From Fistulifera solaris (lineage: Eukaryota > Bacillariophyta > Bacillariophyceae > Naviculales > Stauroneidaceae): a stretch of 64,000 nucleotides of DNA. Of this stretch, positions 46,408 to 58,599 are shown piece by piece; the stretch's first letter is position 1, and every line of letters starts with the position of its first letter. The stretch lies in the NCBI GenBank assembly GCA_030295235.1, contig AP026123.1, positions 2,604,001 through 2,668,000 of the forward strand, written 5' to 3'. A program made the position numbers and the translations under genes. Under the pieces are notes generated by a model. The model saw only the letters and a list, made by a program, of their open reading frames with translations. It did not search any database and had not been told where the DNA came from.

Positions 46408-49400
46408 ATGTTTCTTCAATCCTCGCTTCTCTTGTTTCTCTTCACATGCGGCTTGACACGAGCACAGACAACTACTACTACTACTACCAACGCAACAAAT
46501 GACTTTGCAGATTTCAATCAAATCTTTCAAGATGCGAAATTGCTATTACCCGATGCTGATATTAGTACGAATGGACTCGATCTCAATATTCGTGAATTGA
46601 TTTGCAGTCAAGTTGTCATTGACGACATGTCGGTCATCTCTCCTTCTTCTACTGTAAACCATACGATGGAATTGCAGGTTGATGTCACATTTTCACTCAC
46701 GTGTCAAGCAAATTATGCGTATTACTTTCCGCCCTTCTTTCGCGGGGATGGACGTGTCGCGGCCATGACACGTAGCAATCAATTTCAGACGCGCCTGACG
46801 TTTCAACACTCGTCGTCCGACACGGCCGTGACGGTCGATCTGTGTCAAGCACAAGTACAAATTTACGATTTGGATTTTCGGGGTGGTTTGGTGGCACGAT
46901 TGATCGAAGTCGCCGAAGGGCCCGTGGCGGATTTGTTGCAAAGTGAAATTCAAGATGCACTTTGTGAACAACTCAATACGAACGGCGGAGCGGCGCTCGA
47001 ACAAATACTCAATACATTTTTGCAGCGAGTCGACCCTTCAGCACCCGTTTTGTTGGCACCGAATTTAGCCGAAGCGCAAGTCTTGTCGTCCAGAAATGGG
47101 TTGTTTGATTTTCTCAAGTACGACTGGTTTGCGCAGGGCTTGGAGCAAGTCCAGCAGTTCTTGGGTGCTTCGGAAAGTGGTAGTCTAGGCATCAACTCCT
47201 TGTTGAGAAATCGTCTTTTGAACGATCAAGGCTTGTTGGTGGTGAATTTGAATGATGTCATGAAGAATACGACCATATTGTCATCGCACGGACGTTTGAC
47301 AAAATCATCCATCATACTTCAGAATTTGGAAATTCAAGGACTGGATAGTTTGACGCAATTCGATGCCTTGCAGGTGGTCAGCAATTATACGGTCCGTAAT
47401 ACGTTGCGATGGGAAGCCTTGCAAGTTCGAATACAGGCGCGGGTACTCATGCAAGCGTCGTCGCAAAACAATTCACTATTTGTGGTTGAGGGAAGGAACA
47501 TCGCCCAAAATGGTCGAAGAAGATATTGTCATTGAAGCCGGCCTCAATGATTTGGTCATGAATTTGAATTTACTGTTTGCTACCGAAGAATCGTTCTGGA
47601 AGAACATGCCCTTGGCCAATTTGCTCGATACGTCCACCGTCTACAATTGCTTTCTACAATCGATTCGAGTATGGAATGTTACACAATTCACCGCAACGGC
47701 GGGTTCCATTGTCAGACCCACCTTATCGGGATTTGTTGATGAAGGTTTGGATCGAATTGCTTCGTCAACCGTGGAAGCTTTTTGAATTTGTTCGAACCGA
47801 CTTTTCAAGCTGCCCTGCCCAATTTGGCGCACACGTTATTGCGCGATTGGATCAATACCGATTTGTTGCCGAATCTGCGACAGGATGTTCCATCGTGCCC
47901 GACGAGCGTGGCATGGCCGACGCCGGTGGTGGACTTTCGTGATTTGTTGTTGGCGCCGGAGCAATCGCAAGCGTTGGGTGGGAGTGGCGCACAGCCTTAC
48001 GGTGATCTCGTTCAATATGCGTACGACGCCGTCACGAAGAAGTTTGATCAAGTCGATGAATTGAATGATTTCTTGATTCGTCCCTTTACATCGAGTCAAT
48101 CGGGTGTCGCTGGTACGCTCGCACTCTTCCAAGAGAAAGGAAGCCTGGTGGTAGTCGACCATAGCCTCTTCGATTTGTTGCTCAGCGATTTGAAAATTCA
48201 AAATCTGGATACCATCCAGCACAATCCCATACAAGTACTGAATCCGACGAAAGATCCGACTGTACTTGAAAACGAAATTCAACTCGGCAATGGTACAATG
48301 ACAAATGTGGCATCGAACGCGTCTGCATTAACGTTCGCCTTTCAAACACAGTTTCGTTTAGGAGACTGGGTGCCACAACAACAAATCGGATTTTCGATTA
48401 CCATGCCCAAGGTGAAAGTCGATACATCGCTCAACTTGGCTATGAATTCCACTTTCGTATCGAATTTCCCTCTGGGTCACGTATCGAAAGTTGGATGTTG
48501 GATGAAATCGATCCGCAACGAAAAGAAGGACCTGATTCAAGCTTTGAGTTTGGATATGACTCCATGGCAGTGGCAAGCGCAGTGTGTGAACTGCTCGAGT
48601 GGCATTTTGTCGTCCGTACTGGAGAAGATGCAAACGTCGCGTATCTTGTCCGATCGGTGGCCTGCTTTGGTAACAGATCTATTACAAAGTAATTGGGTCG
48701 AAGAGTGGTTGCAATTTAAAGTGGATTCAGCGACGTGTTCCTTGGTCCCAAACATCAGCACAGCGGTCAGGCCGACAGGTATTCCTGTGCTGTCCAGTGA
48801 TTCATTGGACACTGCGCTGTTTACTGGTATCGTTTCGCTGTGGACCACGTTTTTCGTCGTAATGGAGGAACATGAGAAGCAACAGCTCACCAATCATACA
48901 ACAAATTCTTCGGGTACAGATGATACGAATCTTATTGATTTTACAAATTTAGGAAACTCCACTGGCTTGGGTAGCTTGGCCGACCAAGCATTACAACAAG
49001 GCCGGGCATATCTGTTGAGTAAAGACGAAAGCACACAAGAATTGAAGATCAATGCCTTGATGCGTGATTGGCTCCTTTCTAGCGAGGATGAAAGCGGTGA
49101 TTACGTGTTGCGCGTTCCCAACATGGAACAAGTTGTTTTCCAGCAAGAGAATGGCTTGTTGTTGAGGATAGACTCCTTGGCGGTGCGTGGACTTGACACG
49201 TTTACACAACTTGATTTGATGAAACCTGTCGACCCGCAAATCATTTCCAGCGCTTTGCAGATGCGAAACCTCTCATTGCGCGTTCAGGTGACCGCAGGTT
49301 ACAGCAATGGCCCTCAGCAAAATCTTACTTTTTCTATTGAATTGAAAGATTTGGAAATCGAGTTGGATATTTTTGCGGCTTTTCCTGTTGACTCGCTTGA

Positions 49401-52400
49401 GAAAATCCCCTTGAGATCTGTTTTGCAACTAAAGAATCTCCTGCCCTGTGTTTTGTCTACCGCGAAAAGCTTTGACGTCCCCCGCTTTAATGCCAAGATT
49501 GGTACAATATCGTCAGTGCGAGTCGAAGGGTTACGCGAAGGAACCGACCAGGCCATGTTGGACCTAATCGACGAGACACTCCGCGAATACGAAGAAACGA
49601 TCCTCAACGGAATACCGAAACTGGCCAGATCGACTTTACGAACTCTTTTGTCGAATAAATTGTCGGACTTTATCAGCAACTCTGTGTGCCCACCATCCAC
49701 GCCCTCGTCGACGAACACGCCCTTTGTTGATTTGCGAGAGTTACTCCTTACACCCGAAGTAAGTAAACAGTACGGCGGGGCGGGAGATGCTCCGTATGGC
49801 AACATATTTCCTACAATCGCCAAATATATTGAAGACGAAATTCTCGCGACTGATCCCAAGTCGGGTGTATTAATGTTGAACAAGTTGATCGGCTCGTTTA
49901 CAAAAAGCTGGTCCGGAACAAGTGGATCTCTGTTATGGCCTGGTGATTTGATGTCGACCAATACGAATGTTGACGCTGGAGGCCTTAACGCTCGTGTTCG
50001 TGTCCGTGTATACGACGCTTTTATTCATCACCTTGATTCATTTAATGGCGAAAATATACAAATTCTTGAACCCGTCCGAAATGAGCCTCATCAGACGAAT
50101 AATTCGGCCAGTATAGGCGGACGACAGCCTGTCGAAGTGGGCGCAGGATTTGCCGTGGAGTTCTTCAGTCCTGGTGGAACGAACATCAAAAACGACGTCA
50201 AGCTAAGTCTTTCGGCGGACGATGTTGAAATCTTATTCCGTATACTGGTGAAGATTGTGGAGTCTTCCTTTTTAGATTTGCCGTTGGCGGCGATAGGAAA
50301 TTTGGATTGCTGGCTAGCAACAATGGAAAACCCCAAATTCAATGCGTTCGGCGTTTCCCAGTCCCCGACTGCTTTGGAGCTGCTTGAGCTGAGTCTTCGC
50401 GTTTCGCAGCTAAGAATGAACGCAACATGTGTCTCGTGCAGCGGCCCGAAAATGGAAGAATTTACGAAACTACTATCAGAAACCCGTGCCGTTGAAGATA
50501 TGACTCGTGTTGGCAATCGTGTTCTGGGCTATCTCAAAGACATCCTAGGAGGAAGCTATCTGCAGGTCACTTTGGATCGTATGGTTGCTGAGGGCCACAG
50601 AAAGTGCCCTTACGGATCTGATTATGGACAACCTCCACCTGTATTTCAGTCTCTACCCGAGCCTGACACATCAGAGCCAATTACTCTTCTTGTGGCACTG
50701 TTCTTATCAGGTTTCGCACTTGTTACAGGTATCCTGGTTGTTCTTTTTTGCCGGCGTACGATCGTGAGAATGAGACATCGGAAGTGGGTCCTAAGTTTAG
50801 CGGAGGAGCAGCTGTACCATGTTTGGAGCATTCAGACTGAACAAGATCAATTTGACGAAGAAGTAAACAGCCTGTCCAGTTCCTTGTATTTTTCAAGAGA
50901 GATTCCGAGATTCGTGCAATTAATCATTCCAGTAACTATTGTGGGCAACATCGCTCTCTTTTTGAGCGGTCATTTGAGTTTAGGAGGCAGTGTCACGATT
51001 GTCCTGCAGCTGGCTGGCGAATCATACACTGCGGCCAACTTCTTCGACTTCAGCATGGCGAAAAGTGCTATAGAAATATGGAACGGTAGGTCGCTTTTGA
51101 GTGGTCGCTAGAGTTTCTTTCAAATCATGCGAATCTTCTCACAACTTTTGTCGTATCACTCAGCTGGTGGGAAGGAGCTTGCCATTATGATATTGATCTT
51201 TTCGGGCATTTGGCCTTACACAAAATGTGTTGCTACACTTTTTTTATGGTTTGCACCACCTCGGATGTGCCCAGTGGATCGACGGGAGAGTATTTTGCTA
51301 TGGCTCGATGCCTTGGCGAAGTGGAGTTTCATTGATATTTTCATCTTGGTAATGACCTTGGCTGCTTTCCGTGTTTCGGTTCAGAGCCCGGGCGTTGCAT
51401 TTTTACCCGAGTCCTTCTATTCCTTGGACCTCTTGGTCATACCGAAATGGGGACTGTACGCCAATATGATTGCGCAGCTTGTCTCGCAGATCAGTTCTCA
51501 TTTTATCATCCATTACCATCGAGTTGCCGTGTCAAGGACGAAAGAGAGAATGGTGACGGACATGTGCACGCCCAAGACATCGGTGGGTGATGACGACGAT
51601 ATTACCAGTGGTGAAGTCAGTTTATCGTCAACCGATAGCGAAGAAAAGCTGTGCGAACACCGATTTGAACGCCCTCACCGTTCGGAAGATGAAAAGCTTG
51701 TCCCGCGCAATTATGTTGACCCTCTTGTGAGTCTTTTGACATTGTCGACAGTTATTTTGGTCATCGCTGGATGCTCCGTCCCCAGCTACGGCGTGGATAT
51801 TTTGGGTATGGTGGGTTTACTCGTGGAATCTGGACAAGGTTTTGCGCAGGCTATTTTTGATTATAATCTCTTCGACACAATCCAGCTGCTGTTCGCCCAA
51901 GCGTCATTCACTGGAAGGACTGCCGACTACATCGGTTTAGGCTCTCTGTCGATGATATTGCTTCTCACTGTGTTAGTGGTACCTTTGATGCAATCTACTC
52001 TGTTAATGTACATCTGGTTCAGACGCATGGCCGCACGACAAAGATATCAGTCGATGGTGTTGTTGGAAGTCTTGTCGGCTTGGCAGTATGCCGAGGTATT
52101 TTTGCTTTCCGTCCTGGTGGCCAGCTGGCAGCTTGGTCCGGTTTCCGAATACATGATTAATGCATACTGCGGAAGTCTGCAAGGTTTCTTTTCGCAACTC
52201 GTTTTCTACGGAGTGGTCGAGGAACAAAATGCGCAATGCTTTCGTGTTAACACGACAATCGACGCTGGATTTTTCGTTCTGGTGTCAGGAGCGGTGTTAC
52301 TAGCTCTCCTCAATACATTTGTACTACATGCCGTCCGTCAGCAACAACGAGATAAAGCGGCGCGCTCTCCGTTTTGCGGTTCGACATTTGGATGCGGAGA

Positions 52401-52497
52401 GGACTTGGAACGAATTCGGCAAGCGATTCATCCTGTGCCTGTATTGTTTACCGATTCGTTCCGCTGGCTGTTGCGCCGTCCTGACGAGCAACCGTAA
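46408..52497 (+). CDS. Giant secreted-membrane protein: BPI/TULIP-like modules fused to PqiA/LetA-like membrane modules (two frameshifts)
   Basis: ATG 46408 starts a signal peptide (MFLQSSLLLFLFTCGLTRAQ). Exon 1 (46408-51085) and exon 2 (51164-52497) are joined by a 78-nt intron. Removing one base near 47491-47497 and adding one T at 47779-47783 gives about 2003 residues. The first ~1400 residues repeat a large luminal module. Each has a BPI-like strand/helix pattern, a Cys pair, and in two modules VDFRDLLLAPE or VDLRELLLTPE followed by GGSG/GGAG and PYG. After one TM (ITLLVALFLSGFALVTGILV) come two PqiA-type modules: NAGGKELAIMILIFSGIWPY with LWLDALAKWSFIDIFILVM, and LLEVLSAWQYAEVFLLSVLV. 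PqiA/LetA proteins pass lipids to periplasmic partners in bacteria. A lipid-binding/transport role at the cell surface or endomembrane is inference. Confidence 0.72.
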
Positions 52498-52574
52498 CTC
52501 ACCTAAATGGCAGTATAAGTTAATGATAGATGTGTTTTGTAAATTATCAAATACATAGATGTACTTTACTTTCG

Positions 52575-54006
52575 TCGTAATCTTTTCTTAGAGTATATCT
52601 TGTAGCGCAAAGTCAACCATGTCATGCAGGGCGTCTCTTTGATCTGACAAACAAGATCGCCAATTGCGAAAAATCGTTTGATGCGCTTTTTCATCAGCAC
52701 AGCCACATTAGAGGTGTGCGCTGCGAGAAGATTGACCACGAGATTCGCCGAAGTAAGATAAAAGCTGTAAAGAGCATAGAGTTTGTTCAGTGCAAACTTG
52801 CTCGCTGGTATTCGTCATCGTAATAACACGGTTGTTAGAAAGGAGCTCTCGCCGATGTTTGAAATCGGGGCCGAAGGCTTCCACGTCATCGTAGTAAGTA
52901 CGCAGCCCTGGATGGTCTCGTAGACCACGAAGAATTGTTCCCATCTGCGGTCCCCAATCCGTACAGTCCTTCCCGGCAATCATACACAAATGAAGTATCT
53001 TAAGTTTTGAGTTGACTAGTGCGGCATGGAGCAGTTCTTCCACAAACGCTTCGGATACATGCATCAGCTGCACCAAGATATCAATTTCCGCAACTTTTCG
53101 AAATGGTGGAAATGGGCCAACGACGGCAAAAATGCGGGTACCACGTACCATGTCATTCGCGAGATTGCCTCCGATGCGGCCTATTTTCAGACATATTCTT
53201 TTGGCCGCAATGTTCTCGGACGAAAGCTTTTTTCCCAGAGTTCATTGCGGATGCAGAATGAATACGTTAGAGATGCAGGGAGCGGGAGAAGTTGGAGTTC
53301 CACGGATTGATCCAGCGACGGCAAAGTCAAATGATGAACAATACCAATCGGTACCAGTCGTTTCATGAATTCTGTATCAATCGTGCTTTCTTTACTAATG
53401 TACATAAAACCAAACGGCCACTGGCGGTGTTGAAGCTCATCCAAAAACGTAGTGCCCCCATTTTCCCAAACATCGCGGTGCAGGGATGTCTCGATCGAAT
53501 CCGGAAGCGTCGCAAGGGACAGCGACTGCTCTACGCTCAGTTCCAGTCATTCGATGCCAGTCGAGACAGGCTGTATCTGCGAAACTCGCAACTCCCGTAC
53601 TGTAGCTACAAAGCGGAAGGTTCGATCGAACCACAGGCAATGACATTCCGGCTTCCTTCTCGTCGGTTCCGCCATTTTGATCCAAAAAGCCACCGTCGCA
53701 ATCGCCGTCTCCGACTCACCACATACAAACAGTTTCGTAGCGGGGAACGACAATATCAGGAGAAGGTAGTTTCGATCCGTATCCGGGTTGCCGAATCATC
53801 GATGATTGGGGGCAGTCCTACGTGAGAGTCCCGTTGTCTCGCCAGATGGTCAGGCTTGTGTAAAACTGCCATAGAAATAGATCTTTTCATACGTATGGAC
53901 GTTTGCAGACGCTTGTAGAGTCACCGTCACGCCAGCGAGCAAATTGACGATCCTTGTGGGGAATCATATGTAGCAGATTGTCGGTTGACTCGTTGTTGTT
54001 TGTCAT
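52575..54006 (-). pseudogene. Disrupted leucine-rich-repeat-like gene
   Basis: From ATG 54006 (MTNNNESTDNLLHMIPHKDR) coding-like text can be followed on the minus strand to about 52575, but it needs at least four frame changes (near 53910, 53860, 53780 and 52800), an added A in an A6 run near 53233, and meets an in-frame TGA near 53547. Recognisable pieces are LRR-like (LELSVEQSLSLATLP; VNSKLKILHLCMIAGKD) and a C-terminal LNKLYALYSFYLTSANLV block. That block, with RELLSNNRVITMTN, resembles the end of a large diatom LRR family that I recall only in outline. The number of breaks and the nonsense codon exceed what homopolymer error alone explains. It lies next to satellite and a second pseudogene, so decay is likely. 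Confidence 0.5.
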
Positions 54007-54179
54007 GATTCATTCGCACCAAAGTGAAAGATACAGAACGGCACAAGTTAGAGTCTCAGGATATCTATGCACTGATGTAATGTCTTATATAATATTGTGA
54101 TCGACAAAAATCTCATTTCGATTGTGAAAGACACGCATCATGTCGTCGTTCTTTTTGTTGTTATGAAAGGTGAAAGATG

Positions 54180-54505
54180 CTCTTCAAAGTACACTCAGAA
54201 TTTCCGTGTACGGTACAGAACCTCCACAGCATTTCTGTATGACCCAAAACACCGATGATTCTAGAATATTATTTGAGACCTGCAAATTCCTGGACCCAAC
54301 ACACAGAATTTCTGGTTGACACAAAACCACAAATTCCAGAATTTCTGGAATATGCACGAAAGGACTGTAATACCCAAAACACTAAACTCCAGAATATCGG
54401 GAATGGGTCCACCGAATTTGTGTATGACCCAAATCACCGATTCCAGATAATCTGGATTTTTTGTGTGAGTCGAAACCATTGGTCCAGAATTTCTGGACAA
54501 TAGTT
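54180..54505. repeat. Palindrome-rich repeat cluster
   Basis: It contains CCAGAATTTCTGG (twice), CACAGAATTTCTGGTTGACA, CCAGATAATCTGG and CCAGAATATCGGG variants, joined by CCCAAAACACC and TATGCACGAAAGGACTGTAA. It belongs to the same family as 57.4-58.4 kb and, reversed, as 27.3-28.5 kb. Confidence 0.75.
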
Positions 54506-54506
54506 T

Positions 54507-55940
54507 TCGTTTTTCGATCGCGACTCAAGTTCAGTCAAGGATATCGTAAACCATCACTTTGATCCTATAGTGAATTTGCCCATCATCGATGCGAAAGCTT
54601 TTCGGATCCAAGGAACGATACATTGCGTTTTGAATTATGATGATATTTCGTATCATCACCGTCAATACCAATACGATTGATCATACACTGAATGCTAGCA
54701 TTTGTGGACTTCATTGTTGCCGTTTCATTTATTTTCGTATTTCGATCGTGACTCAAGTTCAGTCAAGGATAGCGTAAACCATCACTTTGATCCTATAGTG
54801 AATTTGCCCGTGATCGATGCGAAAGCTTTTCGGATCCAAGAAACGATACATTGCGTTTTGAATGATGAAGATATTTCGAAGCATCACCGTCAATACCAAT
54901 ATGATTGATCATACACTGAGTGCTAGCATTTGTGGACTTCATTGTTGCCGTTTCATTTATTTTCGTATTTCGATCGTGACTTAAGTTTAGTCAAGGATTT
55001 CTTCAACCATGACTTTGATCCTATAGTGAATTTGCCCATCATCGATGCGAAAGCTTTTAAGATCCAAGGAACGATACATTGCGTTTTGAATGATGACGAT
55101 ATTTCGTAACATCACCGTCAATACCAATACGATTGATCATACATTTAATGCTAGCATTTGTGGACTTCATTGTTGCCGTTTCATTTATTTTCGTATTTCG
55201 ATCGTGACTCAAGTTCAGTCAAGGATAGCGTAAACCATCACTTTGATCCTATAGTGAATTTGCCCGTGATCGATGCGAAAGCTTTTCGGATCCAAGAAAC
55301 GATACATTGCGTTTTGAATGATGAAGAGATTTCGCAACATCACCGTCAATACCAATACGATTGATCATACACTGAGTGCTAGCATTTGTGGACTTCATTG
55401 TTGCCGTTTCATTTATTTTCGTATTTCGATCGTGACTTAAGTTTAGTCAAGGATTTCTTCAACCATGACTTTGATCCTATAGTGAATTTGCCCATCATCG
55501 ATGCGAAAGCTTTTAAGATCCAAGGAACGATACATTGCGTTTTGAATGATGACGATATTTCGTAACATCACCGTCAATACCAATACGATTGATCATACAT
55601 TTAATGCTAGCATTTGTGGACTTCATTGTTGCCGTTTCATTTATTTTCGTATTTCGATCGTGACTCAAGTTCAGTCAAGGATAGCGTAAACCATCACTTT
55701 GATCCTATAGTGAATTTGCCCGTGATCGATGCGAAAGCTTTTCGGATCCAAGAAACGATACATTGCGTTTTGAATGATGAAGAGATTTCGCAACATCACC
55801 GTCAATACCAATACGATTGATCATACACTGAAAGCTAGCATTTGTGGACTTCATTGTTGCCGTTTCATTTAGTTTCGTATTTCGATCGTGACTTAAGTTT
55901 AGTCAAGGAGGGCATAAACCAACACTTTGCTATTATAGTA
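54507..55940. repeat. 228-bp satellite with 456-bp dimer order
   Basis: Monomers begin near 54507, 54733, 54961, 55189, 55417, 55645 and 55873 (last one truncated). Two monomer types alternate after the first: A (GACTCAAGTTCAGTCAAGGA, then TAGCG) and B (GACTTAAGTTTAGTCAAGGA, then TTTCTTC), so the true unit is a 456-bp dimer. Each A monomer carries the same 68-codon frame; A copies at 55.2 and 55.6 kb are almost identical, so expansion is recent. The frames are passive. The TTTGATCCTATAGTGAATTT core is shared, reversed, with the 1.8-2.2 kb repeats. Confidence 0.92.
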
Positions 55941-56289
55941 AAGGTCTTTGATAGATCCGTCGTCCGTTTGATGAATGGCCGTAGTCCGCAAATGCATGAC
56001 GCAGAAACAACTAACTTGTCTTCATTGCATTCCTTGTCAATGATCAAATAATAATCATCATCAACATCTACTTCGACAACACTAGACTATCTGTTCTTCA
56101 CCTTCAGTATCTTATACTATCGTCTTCATTTTAGTCCCTTTCGCTGGCGTTTTGGGATATCAGAAGCATCTCTTCGTTTGTGACTTCTGACATAAAGACG
56201 AGTTCTGTTCTTTCTTTTCACTATTACAAATGTTGAAACTGATTCATCGCTTATTCTTCCTTCAGGCATTCGCCTTCTTTCATACACTT

Positions 56290-57126
56290 CGATACACTGC
56301 AGAGTGTCGGCGACGAGTGCTTACTTTGAGTCGATGCCTTACATAGTCGACGCAAATACTGGATTAAACGATTATGGACGAACTGGCGAAACGAGCGCAA
56401 ATGTTCATGCCCAATAAGCTACTCATTGCTGGAGCGTCGGTGTATCCACGCGAGTGGGATTATGCCAAGATGCGAGAAATCGCTGACAGTGTGGGGGCCT
56501 TGTTTATGGTCGACGCCGGTGTCGTTGATTCACCGTTTCCACAACGCATAAAACATTGCGAGGACCGCGGTCGGGAATGATCTTTGCGAAGCAAAAATAC
56601 ATGGATGCGATCAACCAAGCTGTGTTTCCAATGTTACAGGGAGGACCACACAATCATCAGATCGGTGCTCTCGCCGTGGCGCTACGAGAAGCGCAACAAC
56701 CATCATTCCGAGAGTATGCTCGTCAGAATATTGAACAATGCTCAAGCATTGTCGGAAGGTTTACTGAAGCGCGGCTACCAACTAGCTACCGGTGGTACCA
56801 ACAATCACTTGTTGCTGTGGAATGTTCGGCCTTTGTCGGGATCTAAAGTAGAAAAGGTGCTGGAACTAGCTGGTATTACAACCAACAAGAACACAATTGC
56901 GGGAGATACGTCAGCCCTGAATCCGGGAGGTGTGCGCTTAGGGACGCCAGCATTGACGACACGTGGGCTGCGTGAGGGAGATTTTGACAAAGCTGCGGAA
57001 TTTCTACACGAAGGTTATCAACTGACACAGCGAGTGCAAGCGCTAGCAGAGGAACGATACGAAAAAGCTGCATTGAAGAATTTTATTAAGTTGCTAGAGT
57101 CGGATGCGTCAATACAAAGCGCTTGA
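56290..57126 (+). pseudogene. Serine hydroxymethyltransferase pseudogene (3' half, with internal deletions)
   Basis: Text clearly matches SHMT, the PLP enzyme that interconverts serine and glycine with folate: [74 protein letters not shown] (with the PLP lysine), then [20 protein letters not shown] and the C-terminal [20 protein letters not shown]. The N-terminal ~130 residues are absent. Two internal pieces are deleted: the conserved 'HISGLVAAQ' region after FMVDAG, and the segment between SPFP and the TTHKT motif. Several frame changes occur (near 56370, 56545 and 56725). The deletions cannot be base-calling errors, so this copy is dead. A functional SHMT must be elsewhere. Confidence 0.88.
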
Positions 57127-57400
57127 AGACCTACGAAATCGTGTTGAAGCGTTTGCTCTGTCCTTCCCCATGCCCGAGGACTCGATGCTGGTTCGGAACT
57201 GCTTGATCATATATAATATTAACGCTATCAATTCAATTTTCAATTGTTGGGATTGATTATTGGCTAAAACTAGCTATTCAATGATTTAATGAAACAATGC
57301 CGCCACGGTGTATCTCAAAGGACATTATTTGTTGCGGACCAAATTCAGGTGCATGCTCTAACTTTAGTATTCGACGTCGACCACTCAAACTCGTAGAATC
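57127..57400. other. Spacer, no gene seen
   Basis: Short AT-rich stretch between the SHMT pseudogene and the next palindrome-rich repeats. Confidence 0.4.
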
Positions 57401-58430
57401 TGGTTGTACAATAAAACCACAAATTCCAGAATTTCCAAAACATGCACAAATTGGCGATAATACTGTGTTTGACCCAAGACACCGCATCCAGATTATCTGG
57501 ATTGTCTGTGCGAGACAAAACAATTATTGGTCCAGAATTTCCAGACCAAAAACACACAGAATTTCTGGTTGACACAAAACCACGTATTCCAGAATTGCTG
57601 GAACGTGCACGAAAAGACTGTAATAAAGGCTAGTCTAATTCATTCGAGAATATCCGGAATCCGTCCACCGAATTTGTGTATGAGCCAAAACGCCAACTCC
57701 AGATTATCTGGATTGTCTGTGCGAGACGAAACAATTATTGGTCCAAAATTTCTGGACCCAACACACAGCATTTCTGGTTGACACAAAACCACAAATTCCA
57801 GAATTTCTGGAACTTGCACAAAATGGCTGTAATACTCAAAATGCTAATTCCAGAATAACCGGAATGCGTCCACCGATTCCAGATTATCTGGTCTTTTTGT
57901 GAGTCGAAACAATTATTGGTCCAGAATTTCTGGACCAATCACACAGAATTTTTGTATGAGGTACGACACAAAACCACAAATTCCAGAATTTCTGGAACTT
58001 GCACAAAATGGCTGTAATACTCAAAATGCTAATTCCAGAATAACCGGAATGCGTCCACCGCATTTGTGTATGACCCAAAACACCAACTCCAGATTATCTC
58101 GATTTTCTGTTTGAGTCGAAACAATTGGTCCAGAATTTCTGGACCAGTCACACAGCATTTCTGGTTGACACAAAACAACAGATTGCTGAATTTCTGGACC
58201 GTGCATGAAAGGGCGGTAATACTCAAAACACTAATTCAGTCAAATGTCGAAAAAGCATCCGCATTTCAGGAAAATTAGGAATAAATATTTAGGATTTTAT
58301 TATTCTTCCAAAAAAAAAAATTTGTATGAACAAATCGCCGAATTCAGAATATCTGGATATTTTACGAAATGTTTGTGTGACGGGGAAACAACAAGTCCAG
58401 AATTTCTGGACCAAACACATAACACACAGA
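57400..58430. repeat. Palindrome-rich repeat cluster
   Basis: About five irregular units of ~150-230 bp are built from near-palindromes CCAGAATTTCTGG, CCAGATTATCTGG, CCAGAATAACCGG and GAATATCCGGAAT. They are joined by GTTGACACAAAACCACAAAT, ACTTGCACAAAATGGCTGTA and GTCGAAACAATTATTGGTCC. Spacers are conserved better than expected for chance, and whole blocks (57780-57860 and 57960-58040) are near-identical duplicates. A poly-A run lies near 58308. Confidence 0.85.
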
Positions 58431-58599
58431 ATAAAATTTTAACTCATGACTCATGACTGTACGGCTTTCGGGTCACGTAAAGACAACACTTCGGGTCTAT
58501 AGTAAACGCGGTAGAGAAAGTTACTGTATTTTTTTATAGTCTAGCACTCGCAAAACACTCTCAAATCTGTTGACTTCTTTATATGTTACAAAAAGAGTT

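Noticed and set aside
18833-47783. Programmed ribosomal frameshifting as the cause of the many frame breaks
   Set aside because: The breaks differ in direction and site, lie in plain homopolymers without a common slippery motif or downstream structure, and occur in genes that are unbroken in other organisms. Assembly error is simpler; accurate reads would settle it.
53292-53825. 177-codon plus-strand frame rich in Arg/Ser/Phe
   Set aside because: It is the antisense of the disrupted LRR-like gene, whose minus-strand text makes better sense (Leu-rich repeats, conserved end block).
54702-55820. Three identical ~68-codon frames beginning MWTSLLPFHL
   Set aside because: They recur at exactly the 456-bp satellite spacing and have no conservation beyond the repeat identity.
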